Below are positions 44,855-55,483 of a stretch of 64,000 nt of DNA, one piece after another. This DNA is from Cephalotus follicularis (taxonomy: Eukaryota > Streptophyta > Magnoliopsida > Oxalidales > Cephalotaceae). The notes under the pieces were generated by a model that had not been told where the DNA came from, ran no database searches, and saw only the letters and a list, made by a program, of their open reading frames with translations. Both the position numbers and the translations under genes were made by a program. The DNA lies in contig BDDD01001817.1 in NCBI GenBank assembly GCA_001972305.1, positions 36,028 through 100,027 of the forward strand. Reading direction: 5' to 3'. Positions within the stretch are counted from its first letter, which is position 1; each line of letters begins with the position of its first letter.

Positions 44855-44863
44855 CTTATAAAC
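44855..44863 (+). promoter_or_regulatory. Probable TATA box of the LEA gene
   Basis: CTTATAAAC lies about 110 bp before the start codon, a normal distance for a plant gene with a 70-80 bp leader. A CATGCT/CATGGC RY-like pair lies just upstream. Confidence 0.6.
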
Positions 44864-44967
44864 TTGATTCTATCCGCCCTTGCAATTACAAACTTTAAAT
44901 TTGTTTTCTACATTTTGTTGTTCATCATATTACTACATATACCTGGAAGTTTCGTTTGGTGTTAATT

Positions 44968-45941
44968 ATGGTGATGGCTTTGAAGCAGCCTAACCGGTCA
45001 TTCCTTCTCTTGTTCCTGGTTTATGCAATAATATTGATCTTTGTTGTGAGTTGCGGTGGCAAGGAAGGTGTAGAGGATACAAAGGGAAGGGAGGCAGCCA
45101 GAGAGGCCAAGGACGCAACGGAGTCATGGACCGATTGGGCTAAGGAGAAAATAGGGTTAAAGCAAGATGAGGCCAAGGACGCTGCAAAACAAACCGAGGA
45201 CCAGCTTCAGGAAATGGCTTCCGGTTAGTTTCTACCCTACGTACTAGAACTATCTTAATGATTGATTCGGTTTCATAAACTATCAATAAAAAATAAACTT
45301 TATATATATAAATAGCATGCATGAAGATGTACTTGTATATTGGTTCAATGGATGTTGGGCATGCAGGTGGCAGTGAATACGCCACAGATAAGAGCAGGAG
45401 CATCAAAGATGTAGCAACGGAGAAGGTCCAGGATATAAAGAATGTTGTAACCGGAAAGGCTGAGGACTCTAGTAACACGGCGAAGGAGAAGTCTGGTGAT
45501 TTAAAGAGCTCTGCCAAGGAAACGGTTGGCACCACCGTAGAGAAAGCCAATGAGGCCATAAAAACAGCAAAGGAAAAGGCAAAGGAAGCAGTGGAAAAAA
45601 CATCAGAGAAAGCAGGAGAGGCCAAAGAGAAGGGGTATCAACAGGCCGAGGAAACAAAGGAGAAGACTAAAGAGGCGCAGGAGATGACAGCACAGAAGGC
45701 TAATGAAGTACAGGACAGAGCGAGACAGAAGGCAGAAGAAGCAAAGGAGACGGCAGATGGTGCAAAGGAAGAAATGAAGAAGAAGCAAAAGGAAACTGAG
45801 GAGCGACTTCTGTGGGCGAAGGAGAAAGCCAAGGAAGGTTTTGAAGCTGCCAAAGCCAAAGCTGGAGAGACCTTAGAGTCTGTCAGGGAAACGATTGCAT
45901 CCAACTATGGAGCTGCTCATGGCCGTGATGAGGAACTCTAG
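44968..45941 (+). CDS. LEA_4-type late embryogenesis abundant protein with signal peptide
   Basis: It has two exons, 44968-45223 and 45367-45941 (donor CCG|GTTAGT, acceptor GCATGCAG), joining in phase to 276 codons. The start could also be the second ATG at 44974. Residues 10-31 (RSFLLLFLVYAIILIFVVSC) are a hydrophobic signal peptide or anchor. The rest is almost wholly Ala/Lys/Glu/Thr-rich with 11-residue LEA_4-type repeats (TVEKANEAIKTAKEKAKEAV, AEEAKETADGAKEEMKKKQK), disordered when hydrated and helical on drying. In this family such proteins stabilise membranes and proteins during desiccation. The C-terminus HGRDEEL is close to, but not, a canonical ER-retention signal (first of the last four residues is Asp). 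Together with the signal peptide it suggests the ER lumen or secretory path. No stops, a good splice pair and ABREs argue for a working gene. Confidence 0.88.
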
Positions 45942-47049
45942 AGGTGCTCCACCTGTCTTCTTTGAAGATCTATATCTGTCTGTGCATATGATCATGCATG
46001 TACTTGTGTGTAGTAATAGCATTACTAGATCTTGTGTTTGTAACATCAACAATTAATGAGCTTGTTTTGTGGAATTTTATTAAGTTGAATTAAATGATAT
46101 TGAGTTATGTGATATGGGTGACAAATTAGGTGGTGATTTATCCTCACAATTATTTGTTACAAAAAAAAAATTGATGAAAAAAAGTATCCCTAAGTTTTAT
46201 CCGTTGTACATAGTCATAGAGAGTTAACGTACGAATTTTACAAAATGGAGCATATATTCTACTACACTAGTAGTTCTGATGATGGTGGCCGTCAAAGTAA
46301 ACTCTCTATTCCAGTTAGATCTTCACTTCCGCATGCTATTCATGGAGGAGAGGTGAAAGTGAAACAATTAATAGTACTATTCGACTAGAGTTAGATCTCC
46401 TGTTTCTTATATGGTAACAAATTAACATGATATTGAGAAAAACTATAGGTTTGAAGAGACAACAAACTTTATCCAAATTATGCACACGAATTAAGAAAAA
46501 CTGGAAAAATGTTAATTACAAATACAGTATATGATGTATTATCTAACGAGTGAAAAGAATAATAAGATTTTACTTTTTAGATAATACATTATATATTATG
46601 TATTTATTTTTATAATCAACGTAGAAAAACAAAAAGAATGAAGCAAAAGTGGTTAATTTTTGCAAGTTTTGTTTGTCCTATATGCGGCCAATTATGGCTG
46701 GTTCAACTGCCTATTTCCGTTCATTGTGAGCTATAATTGTTAAGTTATTGGGGTATGCTTCTGTGACAATCATTGTAGTATCAAAGCCAGGTTGGGAAGG
46801 AGAGTTGTTATAAAATTTTATTTACTCAAGGAGAGAACTTTGAAATCTTTCAAATACGTCTTCTCTTGTTTTGCCACCTCCTACTTCTGATCCATCTACC
46901 TTCTAGATCTGTAAGATATTCAACTTCATCCCGTCCATCTTTTTCTTCTGCCCTGGATCTTTCTCTATAATTAACAAACATAAATTTGATCATTTCTATG
47001 AGATAAACTATATATGTCCCTGAAGATACAAAATTTCATTTATAGATCT
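45942..47049. other. 3' region of the LEA gene, then AT-rich intergenic DNA
   Basis: The LEA 3' untranslated region probably ends near 46080 (AATTAATGAGC and ATTAAG A-rich signals). The rest is AT-rich with no supported gene, RNA or element end. The pyrimidine-rich part after 46850 may already be leader-like pararetroviral sequence. Confidence 0.5.
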
Positions 47050-47164
47050 TCCTATTCTCAATCCTTACCATGTATTTACCAAACCCCACAATTCTATTAT
47101 CAAATCCATCAAGTCTATTATCCAACCTCAAATAAAAAAAGGTAAAAGAATATGTTCAAGCTAC

Positions 47165-48060
47165 CAAATTTGATCAGTGTCATTTACCAGCAATAGAGCA
47201 AAAGCAGTTTGTTACTTTACAAATTCCAGAATACCTTTATAAACACTCGATTTCAAAAGGAGATACTCATCTCCACTTTGGTGCTGTCAGACTGCTCTCA
47301 CATTTCATGACAGAAAGGGACTTCCTATCACGTCTAGAATAGCTCTGTTGGATACTCCTTTTTGTGATTACTAGCATGCTTGTATTAGTACGGTTGAAAC
47401 CATCCTAAATGCAGGCACAATTTTTATAACATTAATTGTTTTTCAAATTTCAATATGCCTCTTTTAGGCCCATATCTCTTATCAGCCTTGAAAGTCCCTT
47501 TCAGGCCCATATCTCTTGTCAGCCTTGAAAGTTCAAATCCAAATTGTTGGTGTTCCCCAAGTAAACTCCACTTTTACAACCACCATTCATTACCAAATGG
47601 TGTGTAGAGTGCAAAATCATGCTCTAGATCTTGATGTCCCTCAAGGAACTGAGGATGTTTCGATGATAACAGTTAATTCCACTTATGTTCCTAGTTACAC
47701 TCATATCCCTAAGCAAATTTCTCATGATTAACTGATCCAACTCATGCCTGAATCTTGGATCACAAATTATTAAAATTTGCACAGTCACCACACTTGTACA
47801 GGCTGTTGAACCAGTTTACAGGAAAAACAAAAATGAGAAAGTAAAAATTGTTTTTTCCAAGAAATCTGAGGAAAGAGAGACTATTACCCTGATTTTTTCT
47901 CCACTGTATCAATTGGAGCATGTTCTAGTTATTTCTTTTGATTACCAAGGAAAACCAATCTATGAGTTTTCTAATTCTGATGGGAATAAATATTGGGATA
48001 TTTTTTATTTCCCCAAATGTGTTTATGATGATGATGATGAAGATGATCGTCCTTCTTGAA
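47165..48060 (+). pseudogene. Pararetroviral movement-protein region (broken)
   Basis: In caulimovirids this protein carries virions between plant cells through plasmodesmata. Fragments are spread over three frames. The clearest is the open stretch 47516-47731 (NHALDLDVPQG and adjoining beta-rich sequence typical of the MP fold). Multiple stops precede and follow it. A 37-bp tandem duplication (core AGGCCCATATCTCTT, 47466 and 47503) lies just before. An acidic YDDDDEDD run is near 48030. No intact product is possible. Confidence 0.8.
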
Positions 48061-48329
48061 AAAGGAAAAAGTCCAGTTCTCAAGCCAGGCTCCAAAAACA
48101 ATATGAAGATAGAGATCCCTTCGTTGGTCTCCTAGGAGAACCATCTAGCAAATTTGACTAATATGTCAAATATTCCACCCAAAAAAGCATGTCATCAAAA
48201 CTCCTGAACCATGTAAATCTCCTAAAGCACTTCCACCACCTCAAAAAAATCCGCCACTTCAACCATACTACAAAAAAGTCCTCAAACACCTTTCTACATC
48301 TCTAAAATACCACCAATTCTTGACCCAAA

Positions 48330-49010
48330 CCCAGCGAAACAATTGCAATGTTTCAACACAGTTATGATAAGGATATTCCTTCGTTACAACCCTTTGAAGA
48401 TCCTAATTATAAGATTTTCTACCAATGAAAAAATATCAAACCCCACTTCTCGCAATCCATATGGTACTATCAAATATGTTTCCCAAGCAGAGTCAATCAT
48501 GAATTGGCAGTCTGAAAATGCAGTACATCAAAATTCTATTCTTCAAAGAATAGAAAGAAAAATAGATGGTACTCATTCCTCTCTCCATGGCTTATTGCCA
48601 AATTGCAAGCAAAAATAAAATCACTTCATGAACATATTCGTGATCTTGTTCACAATTCTCAGCCATTTAAGACACAAGAACAAGAAATGACGTTTCTCAA
48701 AGCCCAACTTGCAGATTTGGAACACAAAGCATCTACTAGCCAGAATCATTTGCCAATTTCATCTGTTAATCCTTTTGGTTTGACAAACACTGGTTCTACA
48801 ATATATCCGAAGGTTACTCAGCCATTTTCTGACTCAAAAGATTTTGAAAGGTTGTTTGGAAATACTTCCATATATTTCACGCCAAAGGAATATGCTAAGA
48901 AAATTAGGTCATCATCTCAGCCTAAGATGAAGCAAGTTTTTATTCCAAAAGCAACTCCAAAACAACCAGAAAAGTTTCAACAGCTCTAAAAATTCAAGAA
49001 CCAAAACCAG
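48330..49010 (+). pseudogene. Pararetroviral linker with coiled coil (broken)
   Basis: Two short open stretches (48343-48618 and 48603-48989) in different frames encode Gln/Ser-rich and heptad-like sequence (LKAQLADLEHKAS) between the movement and coat regions. Similar coiled-coil linkers are known in petuvirus-type polyproteins. A frame change occurs at about 48600. Confidence 0.65.
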
Positions 49011-49329
49011 ATTCTTCTTAGTTAATGCTGGAATCCAAAAATCCCTTGACAAACTTTCTTAGGCGACAGGCAGATGTTTCTAAAGTGTTACTAGTCTAAC
49101 AAATCACTTTGAGTAATTCTACCTCTACTGTTTCAGACTCTGTATCTGAAGATCCTTTAAAGACCTTTCTTCAGAAGAAAAACCAATTTTTATGAATGAA
49201 TCTCCAACAAGTGTAATTCCTCATGAGGAAACTGAATAAGTTGATCCTTTGACTATTCACAATGAACCTAAAGGATTTCCTAAGGTCCACATACACGACC
49301 TCCGAGACAAAAGACAGTTTTTTACTCTT
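49011..49329 (+). other. Pararetroviral spacer
   Basis: Acidic, Ser-rich fragments with several stops lie between the coiled-coil linker and the coat-protein region. No domain is recognised. Confidence 0.45.
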
Positions 49330-50140
49330 GATGATGTGTCACATTCTCAATAGAGAGCACGATTTCATGAATTAACAACATGGTGTTTCAACGAATTACT
49401 ACAATCCAATATCACCGTTAATCAAGTTATCTCTGGAGTCATAGTACGTTTTACTAGAACTTTAAAAGAATAGTGGTATTCTTTGGGTTTCTACAGACAA
49501 ACCAAAATTCAATAGTTTACTGATATATTTCAATTCATAAATACAATTTATGCTGCATTTCTGAGGACTCCTACACACATTGATAATGCTCGGATGGAAT
49601 TCTTCAAAATGAAATGTTGTTCCTTCTCAAGAAAAGATCTTGAAAGGCATTTTCAAAATATGTCTAAGAGATATTATATGATTGGGAGCATAGACGATCC
49701 AAATCTCAAACAGACATTCCTCAATTCTATTCTTGAACCTTTGGGATCATTGGAATTCAAGGGCAAAGCATTAGTAGTAACTTCTTTCGGAGATTTTCAC
49801 CTGCATGTTCTTGAAGCTCTTCAAAGTCTTTGCAACAAAAGCAAATTTTTGCGAGAATTTGAATCTACAAGCAAGTAATTAGCCAAAAGTTGTGAAAGAC
49901 CATATTTCCTTATCAAATGCAAATATTCTAAGAAATGTGACTGCTATTATCGCAAAAAGAAGATTCTTTGCCGAAAATCTTATGGAAAGTTTTTCCACTT
50001 CAAAAAATGATGATCCAAAAGACTTTTCAAAAAAAAGAAAACCAACACCAAGAGTCGTAGATGTTTTCTCTGCAAACAGCCAGGTCATTTTACTAAACAA
50101 TGCCCAAACAAGAAAAACAGAGAAAAAATCTTGATGCAAA
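49330..50140 (+). pseudogene. Pararetroviral coat-protein region and zinc knuckle (broken)
   Basis: Capsid-like fragments run to a stop at 49876-49878 and include the open stretch 49594-49878. After a frame change there is a basic linker and a CCHC zinc knuckle (CFLCKQPGHFTKQC, about 50061-50102), the nucleic-acid-binding motif at the coat-protein end in this family. Stops at about 49352, 49471 and 49515 break the capsid part. Confidence 0.8.
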
Positions 50141-50229
50141 TTTCTCATATTACTGGTATCGACTTATTCAATGATGATCTCGAGTCAATTTTCCCAGTAA
50201 ATGATGAAAAAGATACTGCAATGTATTTG

Positions 50230-50700
50230 CATCCAATCTTGAAATGTTTTCCTTTCAAACTGTTTTTGCAACCTCTCCAGTTCTGATGGCATAAGTCAAA
50301 ATTCTTCCCAACAAATACACAGTTCCTATTAAGTTATTAGCTCTATTTGATACATGAGCTAATAAGTCCATCCTCAATCCCAGACTCTTACCTGATTCTT
50401 ATTGGAAACCCCATTGCCAAGTTTTCAAAGTTGCCAATGCAGACCAATTGATTATTGATAAGATTAGCACTCTAATTAAGATCATTCTTTTTTCTAGCAT
50501 ATATTCACCCCCAAATTACTTGGCTCCTCATTCCAAGGAAAAAATTTACTATTTGGGTTTGATCTTTTTTTTAAGTTCAAAAAAGCAATTCATTAGAAAA
50601 AAATCTGGTCTATAATACAGACAACATTTTCTCCCGTGGGTTTCCCAAAATCATTTGTATTTAGTTCAACCATCATTAGAAACACTTCAATAGCAAATCA
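50230..50700 (+). pseudogene. Pararetroviral aspartic protease region (inactivated)
   Basis: The active-site triad begins Asp-Thr at 50349-50354, but the Gly codon is TGA (50355-50357), so the site is destroyed and translation would end there. The flanking sequence ANKSILNPRLLP fits caulimovirid proteases. Several more stops follow before the RT. Confidence 0.75.
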
Positions 50701-50743
50701 TTCAACAATCATGTGCTAATTCCCATTCCAAATTCCTTCAAAA

Positions 50744-51448
50744 ATGCTCTGCACCATGAATCCAGAATTTTTCATCAGCCTACCCTTTAAGAAAAATGAA
50801 GACATGATTCCAACAAAGGCTAGTCCTTCTGGTATGAGTGCAGAGCATTATAGACTTGTTGTACATGAATTGACACAGTTACAAATCGAAATTGAACCAA
50901 CCTCCTCAACATGGGCATGTCAAGCATTTTATGTCAACAAAAGGGCATAACAAGTCAAGGAAAAATTAAGACTTGTTATAAACTACCAGCCTTTGAATTC
51001 CTTTCTAGCAGATGAAAAGTTTCCTTTACCCACCAGGCACACTTTGTTCTCAAATCTTTCCCATGCCAAAGTATTCTTCAAATTTGATTTAAAAGCTGGA
51101 TTTTGGCAACTAGGCATTCATCCAGATAATCATCCCAAAATTGCATTCTGCATTCCTGATCATCATTATCAATGGACAGTCATGCCTTTTGGTTTAAAAA
51201 CAGCACCCTCCTTATTCCAAAAGGCCATGATCATGATTTTTACTCATATTTTATCAAATGCCTTGATTTACGTTGATGATATTCTCTTATTTTTAGACAA
51301 CATGGATTCTCATTTCCACCTGCTTCAACAGTTCCATTACATTATTCTTCAACATGGAATCATGCTATCTGAGAAAAACAAAATTTTGGGAATCGAGACA
51401 ATTGATTTTCTTGGAATGCACATTCACAAGGGACAATATTTGCTATAG
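50744..51448 (+). pseudogene. Pararetroviral reverse transcriptase (interrupted)
   Basis: One frame is interrupted by a single TAA at 50948-50950. Palm motifs are visible: FKFDLKAGFWQL (first Asp, about 51080), VMPFGLKTAPSLFQ (about 51180) and YVDD at 51269-51280. The frame ends with a TAG at 51446-51448, inside the thumb/connection region. This RT is distinct in motif detail from the gypsy RTs of the window and supports the Caulimoviridae call. Confidence 0.9.
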
Positions 51449-51599
51449 CCACACATTTCCAGTTAACTCAACAATTTTTCAGAAGAAAATCTCACTTGCA
51501 AACAAATCCAATAGCTTCTTGGCATTGTTAATTATAAGCTGATTTCATTCCCCATTTGACACATGTCATCAAACCCCTATAGCACCTATTGAAAAAGAA

Positions 51600-51990
51600 T
51601 TCTCTGTCTTGAACACCTATCCAGACAAAGGCCATAAAAAATATCAAAGAAAAAGCCAAAGATTTGCCACCATTGCAACTCCCATCTTATGGAACCCACA
51701 TTTTACAAACCGACTCAAGCAATAAATTTTGGGTAGCAGTATTGATAGAAGAAAAAGAAGGAAGACGCCAAATCTGTGGATATAAAAGTGGACATTTTAA
51801 ACAGTCTGAGCAATATTATCATTCCACTTTCAAAGAAATCCTTGCAGTCAAAAAAGGAATAAAAAATTTTCAATTTCACTTAATCGGTCATCATTTCCTT
51901 GCTGAAATAGACATGTCAGCTTTTTCACGCATGCTCCAATTCAAACAAAAAACTATTCCCCACCCCCAGTTCCTTCGGTGGGTAGTATAG
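51600..51990 (+). pseudogene. Pararetroviral RNase H, cut by a solo LTR
   Basis: The open stretch 51664-51990 has the RNase H start LQTDSSNKFWVAVL (catalytic Asp) and a central Glu helix (TFKEILAVKKGIKNF). The domain is cut at 51990, where an LTR begins. Its tail, including MLTRPP, reappears after 53290. About a dozen codons appear to be missing at the junction. Confidence 0.85.
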
Positions 51991-53285
51991 TGTAGGAAGT
52001 CTAGAGGGGGGGTGAATAGACTTATAAAAATTACTAGCAAAAATACCACAATTAAATCAAACAACACAAACACACAATTACGGAAAAGTAAAGAGTGTAG
52101 GGTTGAGAGAATTGCAAACGGATGTATAGTGGTTAGGCAAACCGCCTACGTCCACTCCCCAAGGTCTCCCCTTGAGTATTTCACTAGGTATGCCCCAATC
52201 CGGGCTTGAAACTCCAACCGAGCTTCAACAACCTTCGCTCCAACCAAGCAAATTACAACTTTGCTCCAACCGAGCAATACAAGAGACAACCTCTCTTGTA
52301 TGAGTGAAATAAGTGTTTAAAATGTTACAAATTAGGAATGAATTTGTTTACAATAAGGCTCACTTTGAACAAAGCTTCAAATGTATATAGAATGTAAAAG
52401 TAAAGCTTTGTAATGCAGATGATTGCTTTGGATTGATCTCTTTTGATGTTTGGAAGCTTTGGGATTGCACTTGAGATGACTAGAATGAATGTTCAATATG
52501 ATTGCAAGAGTTGTCCCCAAGAATGCTTCACTTTAGCCTTTATACTTGAGCTCCAACGGATCTATTTTTCAAGCCTGTTACAAATCCAGTCGGCTGGATT
52601 TCTACGGCAGTCAGCTGGATTGATGGCGCGTACATTTGAATATAGCCGTTGGTGTTGGGCAGTCGGCTGTCTCCTCTGGGCAGTCGACTGGTTGGTCTGG
52701 CAGTCGACTGGATGCTCTATTCCAGTCGGCTGTTGAGCTGGAATTGGAGATTACAAATGCTACTGCCTGATTTTGCACAATTGAAAACAGTCGGCTGGAT
52801 TCACTGGCAGTCGACTGGATCCCCTGGCAGTCGACTGGTGCCCTGCTTCAGTCGGCTGGATTGGGTGTTAAAATGTTACAGAAGCTACTGCCTAAATTTG
52901 TACCCCATGGCAGTCGACTGGTGTCCTGTGGTCTTGGCCTGGCAGTCGACTGGACCCCTGTGGCAGTCGGTTGGATCTGTGTTCCTGCAATTTCTGGGTT
53001 TGGTTGAAGAACCAGTCGGCTACAGAACCCTTGGCAGTCGACTACTCAACCTTGGGCAGTCGACTGGATTGCTTTCCAGTCGGCTGGATTGACCTGTATC
53101 TGCACACATGTTCTTGGCACAACTTTGGACATAGAATCAAGTGAGTATATGAAGTTATAAGTCAAGGAATTATGCATACAAGTAATCTATGTTTGTTAAT
53201 CATCAAAATAACATATGTTAATGCAATTAATCGGGGTTGCAAAGACCAACATATAGTTTTCTCGTTTTACTTTCTAGGTTAAGCA
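51991..53285. mobile_element. Solo LTR, 1295 bp, inside the pararetrovirus
   Basis: It starts TGTAGGAAGTCTAGAGGGGG, a start typical of one class of plant copia LTRs, and ends TTCTAGGTTAAGCA. The flanking 5 bp are TATAG (51986-51990) and TATAA (53286-53290), four of five matching. There is no internal pol or second end. It carries the CAGTCGACTG array at 52586-53090. Target-site and end assignment are likely but not certain. Confidence 0.7.
52586..53090. repeat. CAGTCGACTGG / CAGTCGGCTGG word array
   Basis: About sixteen words occur in 500 bp. I count seven exact CAGTCGACTG 10-bp palindromes and about six CAGTCGGCTG forms, usually followed by GATT, GAT or a GTCC-type sequence. Spacing is irregular, about 15-60 bp, with unrelated sequence between. 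Confidence 0.9.
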
Positions 53286-53551
53286 TATAAAACACAACAC
53301 CATTTCAGATATGCTAACCAGACCCCCTATTTATAAACCACTCATTACCTTACCAGTCTTTTTCATGATCCCCCATTTCCTTTCAAGTTTTCCCCCCAGA
53401 AATCCAAGACGTCATTGCCATAAACACTATCCAATCCTGAACAAAGGATTTACTGTTTAAATATGGTTCACATTTCATGGGTGTAAATGGAGTTCGGGAC
53501 TCCATCCTGATTATCCTTTCATTGGGATATTCACTTTCCCACTGGGTTTTC
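53286..53551 (+). pseudogene. Pararetroviral sequence after the solo LTR
   Basis: This is the tail of the RNase H region (MLTRPP at about 53310) followed by about 200 bp of non-conserved, stop-containing polyprotein end. It terminates at the CACTA end at 53552. Confidence 0.65.
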
Positions 53552-54133
53552 CACTACAAGAAAAAGAAGCAACAGTGACGGCCATTGGCGAGGGCGTTGG
53601 CCCTTTTATCTGTTTTTATTTTTGAAATAAGGCATGGTGAGAGCGCTTATTGCCCTCGCAATGCCCTCGCTCCATGTAAGTTAAAATGCACACGGTTGTG
53701 CATTCTTTTTTTATTTTTTTAAAAAGCATGGCGAGAGCACTTAATGCCCTCGTCGTTCCCTCGATGTTAAATACCCTACATCTATGACATTTCATCACTT
53801 TCATCTTTCCTCATCAAATTTTGCCGCTCTCTCTATCTCTTTCTTCATCTCTCTGCCCACTCTTTTCATCTCTCTCTCTGATCCACTCTCTTCACCATCT
53901 AGATTGTAACACGCCACCCACTATTTTCTCTGATCCACTCTCTTGAAGCCACGTCATCCAGATCGCCATCCCTCTCTTTTGTTTCTTCTCACAACTCTGC
54001 TCTCTCTTCTTTAGCAACGCATCCCTGATTTGAGGTATTGAAGCATAATTTTTTTTGTTATCTTTACATATATAATGATATATATATTTTTTCTACTATA
54101 AATCGATATATATGTATATAGCAACCGTATATT
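53552..54133 (+). mobile_element. Left terminus of a CACTA (En/Spm) transposon
   Basis: CACTACAAGAAAAAGAAGC is the standard CACTA terminal inverted repeat. A 3-bp TTC precedes it as the possible target duplication; its partner is outside the window. Subterminal repeats follow: GCATGGYGAGAGCRCTTAWTGCCCTCG at 53631 and 53727, plus GCGAGGGC and GCCCTCG words. Then comes a CT-rich leader (53820-53960). The TNP2-like transposase at 60568 on the same strand probably belongs to this element. Confidence 0.8.
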
Positions 54134-54751
54134 NNNNNNNNNNNNNNNNNNNNNNNNNNNNNNNNNNNNNNNNNNNNNNNNNNNNNNNNNNNNNNNNNNN
54201 NNNNNNNNNNNNNNNNNNNNNNNNNNNNNNNNNNNNNNNNNNNNNNNNNNNNNNNNNNNNNNNNNNNNNNNNNNNNNNNNNNNNNNNNNNNNNNNNNNNN
54301 NNNNNNNNNNNNNNNNNNNNNNNNNNNNNNNNNNNNNNNNNNNNNNNNNNNNNNNNNNNNNNNNNNNNNNNNNNNNNNNNNNNNNNNNNNNNNNNNNNNN
54401 NNNNNNNNNNNNNNNNNNNNNNNNNNNNNNNNNNNNNNNNNNNNNNNNNNNNNNNNNNNNNNNNNNNNNNNNNNNNNNNNNNNNNNNNNNNNNNNNNNNN
54501 NNNNNNNNNNNNNNNNNNNNNNNNNNNNNNNNNNNNNNNNNNNNNNNNNNNNNNNNNNNNNNNNNNNNNNNNNNNNNNNNNNNNNNNNNNNNNNNNNNNN
54601 NNNNNNNNNNNNNNNNNNNNNNNNNNNNNNNNNNNNNNNNNNNNNNNNNNNNNNNNNNNNNNNNNNNNNNNNNNNNNNNNNNNNNNNNNNNNNNNNNNNN
54701 NNNNNNNNNNNNNNNNNNNNNNNNNNNNNNNNNNNNNNNNNNNNNNNNNNN
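54134..54751. other. Assembly gap (618 N)
   Basis: A run of N is flanked on both sides by TA-rich microsatellite (TATATA). Nothing can be said about its content, and open frames that cross it are artefacts. Confidence 1.
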
Positions 54752-54759
54752 TATATATA

Positions 54760-55480
54760 TATATATATATTTGAACGAATTCAATGTATATTTATACCAA
54801 AATATACAAAATGTGCAAAACATCCTAAAAGAGGATGTGAAGCTGGTCCAAAACCAAGCCCATATACAAAAACCTCAGACCAAGCCATAACCAAAGACTA
54901 AAAACAAAAAATGGAGACCCAATACATGTTGGAACAAAAGGAAAGTTACCCAAAACCAACCAGCCCCTAAAAGTTGACAAGGGCCTACTACAAGACTAAG
55001 AATCCACTGCTATGAACACATCAGACCAGAAAACTTTTGACACCAGCTGATTGGGTCTAGCTGGCTCTGCAACCTACCAGCCAACTACCTGAAATGGGCA
55101 GCCAACTGCACAAGAATAATGTTTACACTTCAAACAGCAAGAGCATGTCCCTGGAGCCCAAGACTTGGGAGCTGGACAACCCCACAAGATCATCTACGCC
55201 TTCACTGCCTCAAAATCACATCACACCCACATGACATAACTGCTCCTCATACAAACACAGCAGATATCTCCTCCCTACAAGCACCCATATGACACAGAAC
55301 GGGCAACCCCAGGAGGAGCAAGCCCCCAACATCACTGCCTTCCCCTGCATAACCAAACAACAACACTTGGCCAAGCAGCGCAGGACTGGGATCCAGCATC
55401 TAAAGCGTCGCCGCTCTAAAAACTCCTCTCGCACATAGACTCACCAAAGCAGCACCATACAGAAACACAGCAGCCACCAC
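54760..55480 (-). other. 3' untranslated region of the LINE
   Basis: No conserved frame is seen. CA-rich sequence with scattered stops follows the ORF2 stop at 55484-55486. Confidence 0.5.
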
Positions 55481-55483
55481 AAC

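Larger units (their letters stand above)
47050..53551 (+). mobile_element. Endogenous petuvirus-like pararetrovirus (Caulimoviridae), degenerate and partial
   Basis: Plus-strand fragments in the order movement protein, coiled coil, coat protein, zinc knuckle, aspartic protease, reverse transcriptase, RNase H match a Caulimoviridae polyprotein such as that of Petuvirus or the endogenous florendoviruses; genus is not settled. There are no LTRs, as expected, and no integrase. Stops and frameshifts affect every domain. It is split by a solo LTR (51991-53285) and ends on the right at a CACTA terminus (53552), so the remaining 3' part may lie outside the window. Without the solo LTR about 5.2 kb is present, less than a full petuvirus genome of about 7 kb. 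It is non-functional. Confidence 0.85.

Noticed and set aside
45140-45904. Long minus-strand frames rich in Ser/Phe/Leu opposite the LEA gene
   Set aside because: Typical shadows of a Lys/Glu/Ala-rich repeat gene; the plus strand has start, splice sites and promoter motifs.
52649-53092. 147-codon frame with repeated SRL and QSTG residues
   Set aside because: Translation of the CAGTCGACTG array inside an LTR, with no start context or conservation.
54011-54823. Open frames crossing the N gap
   Set aside because: They are open only because N contains no stop codon.
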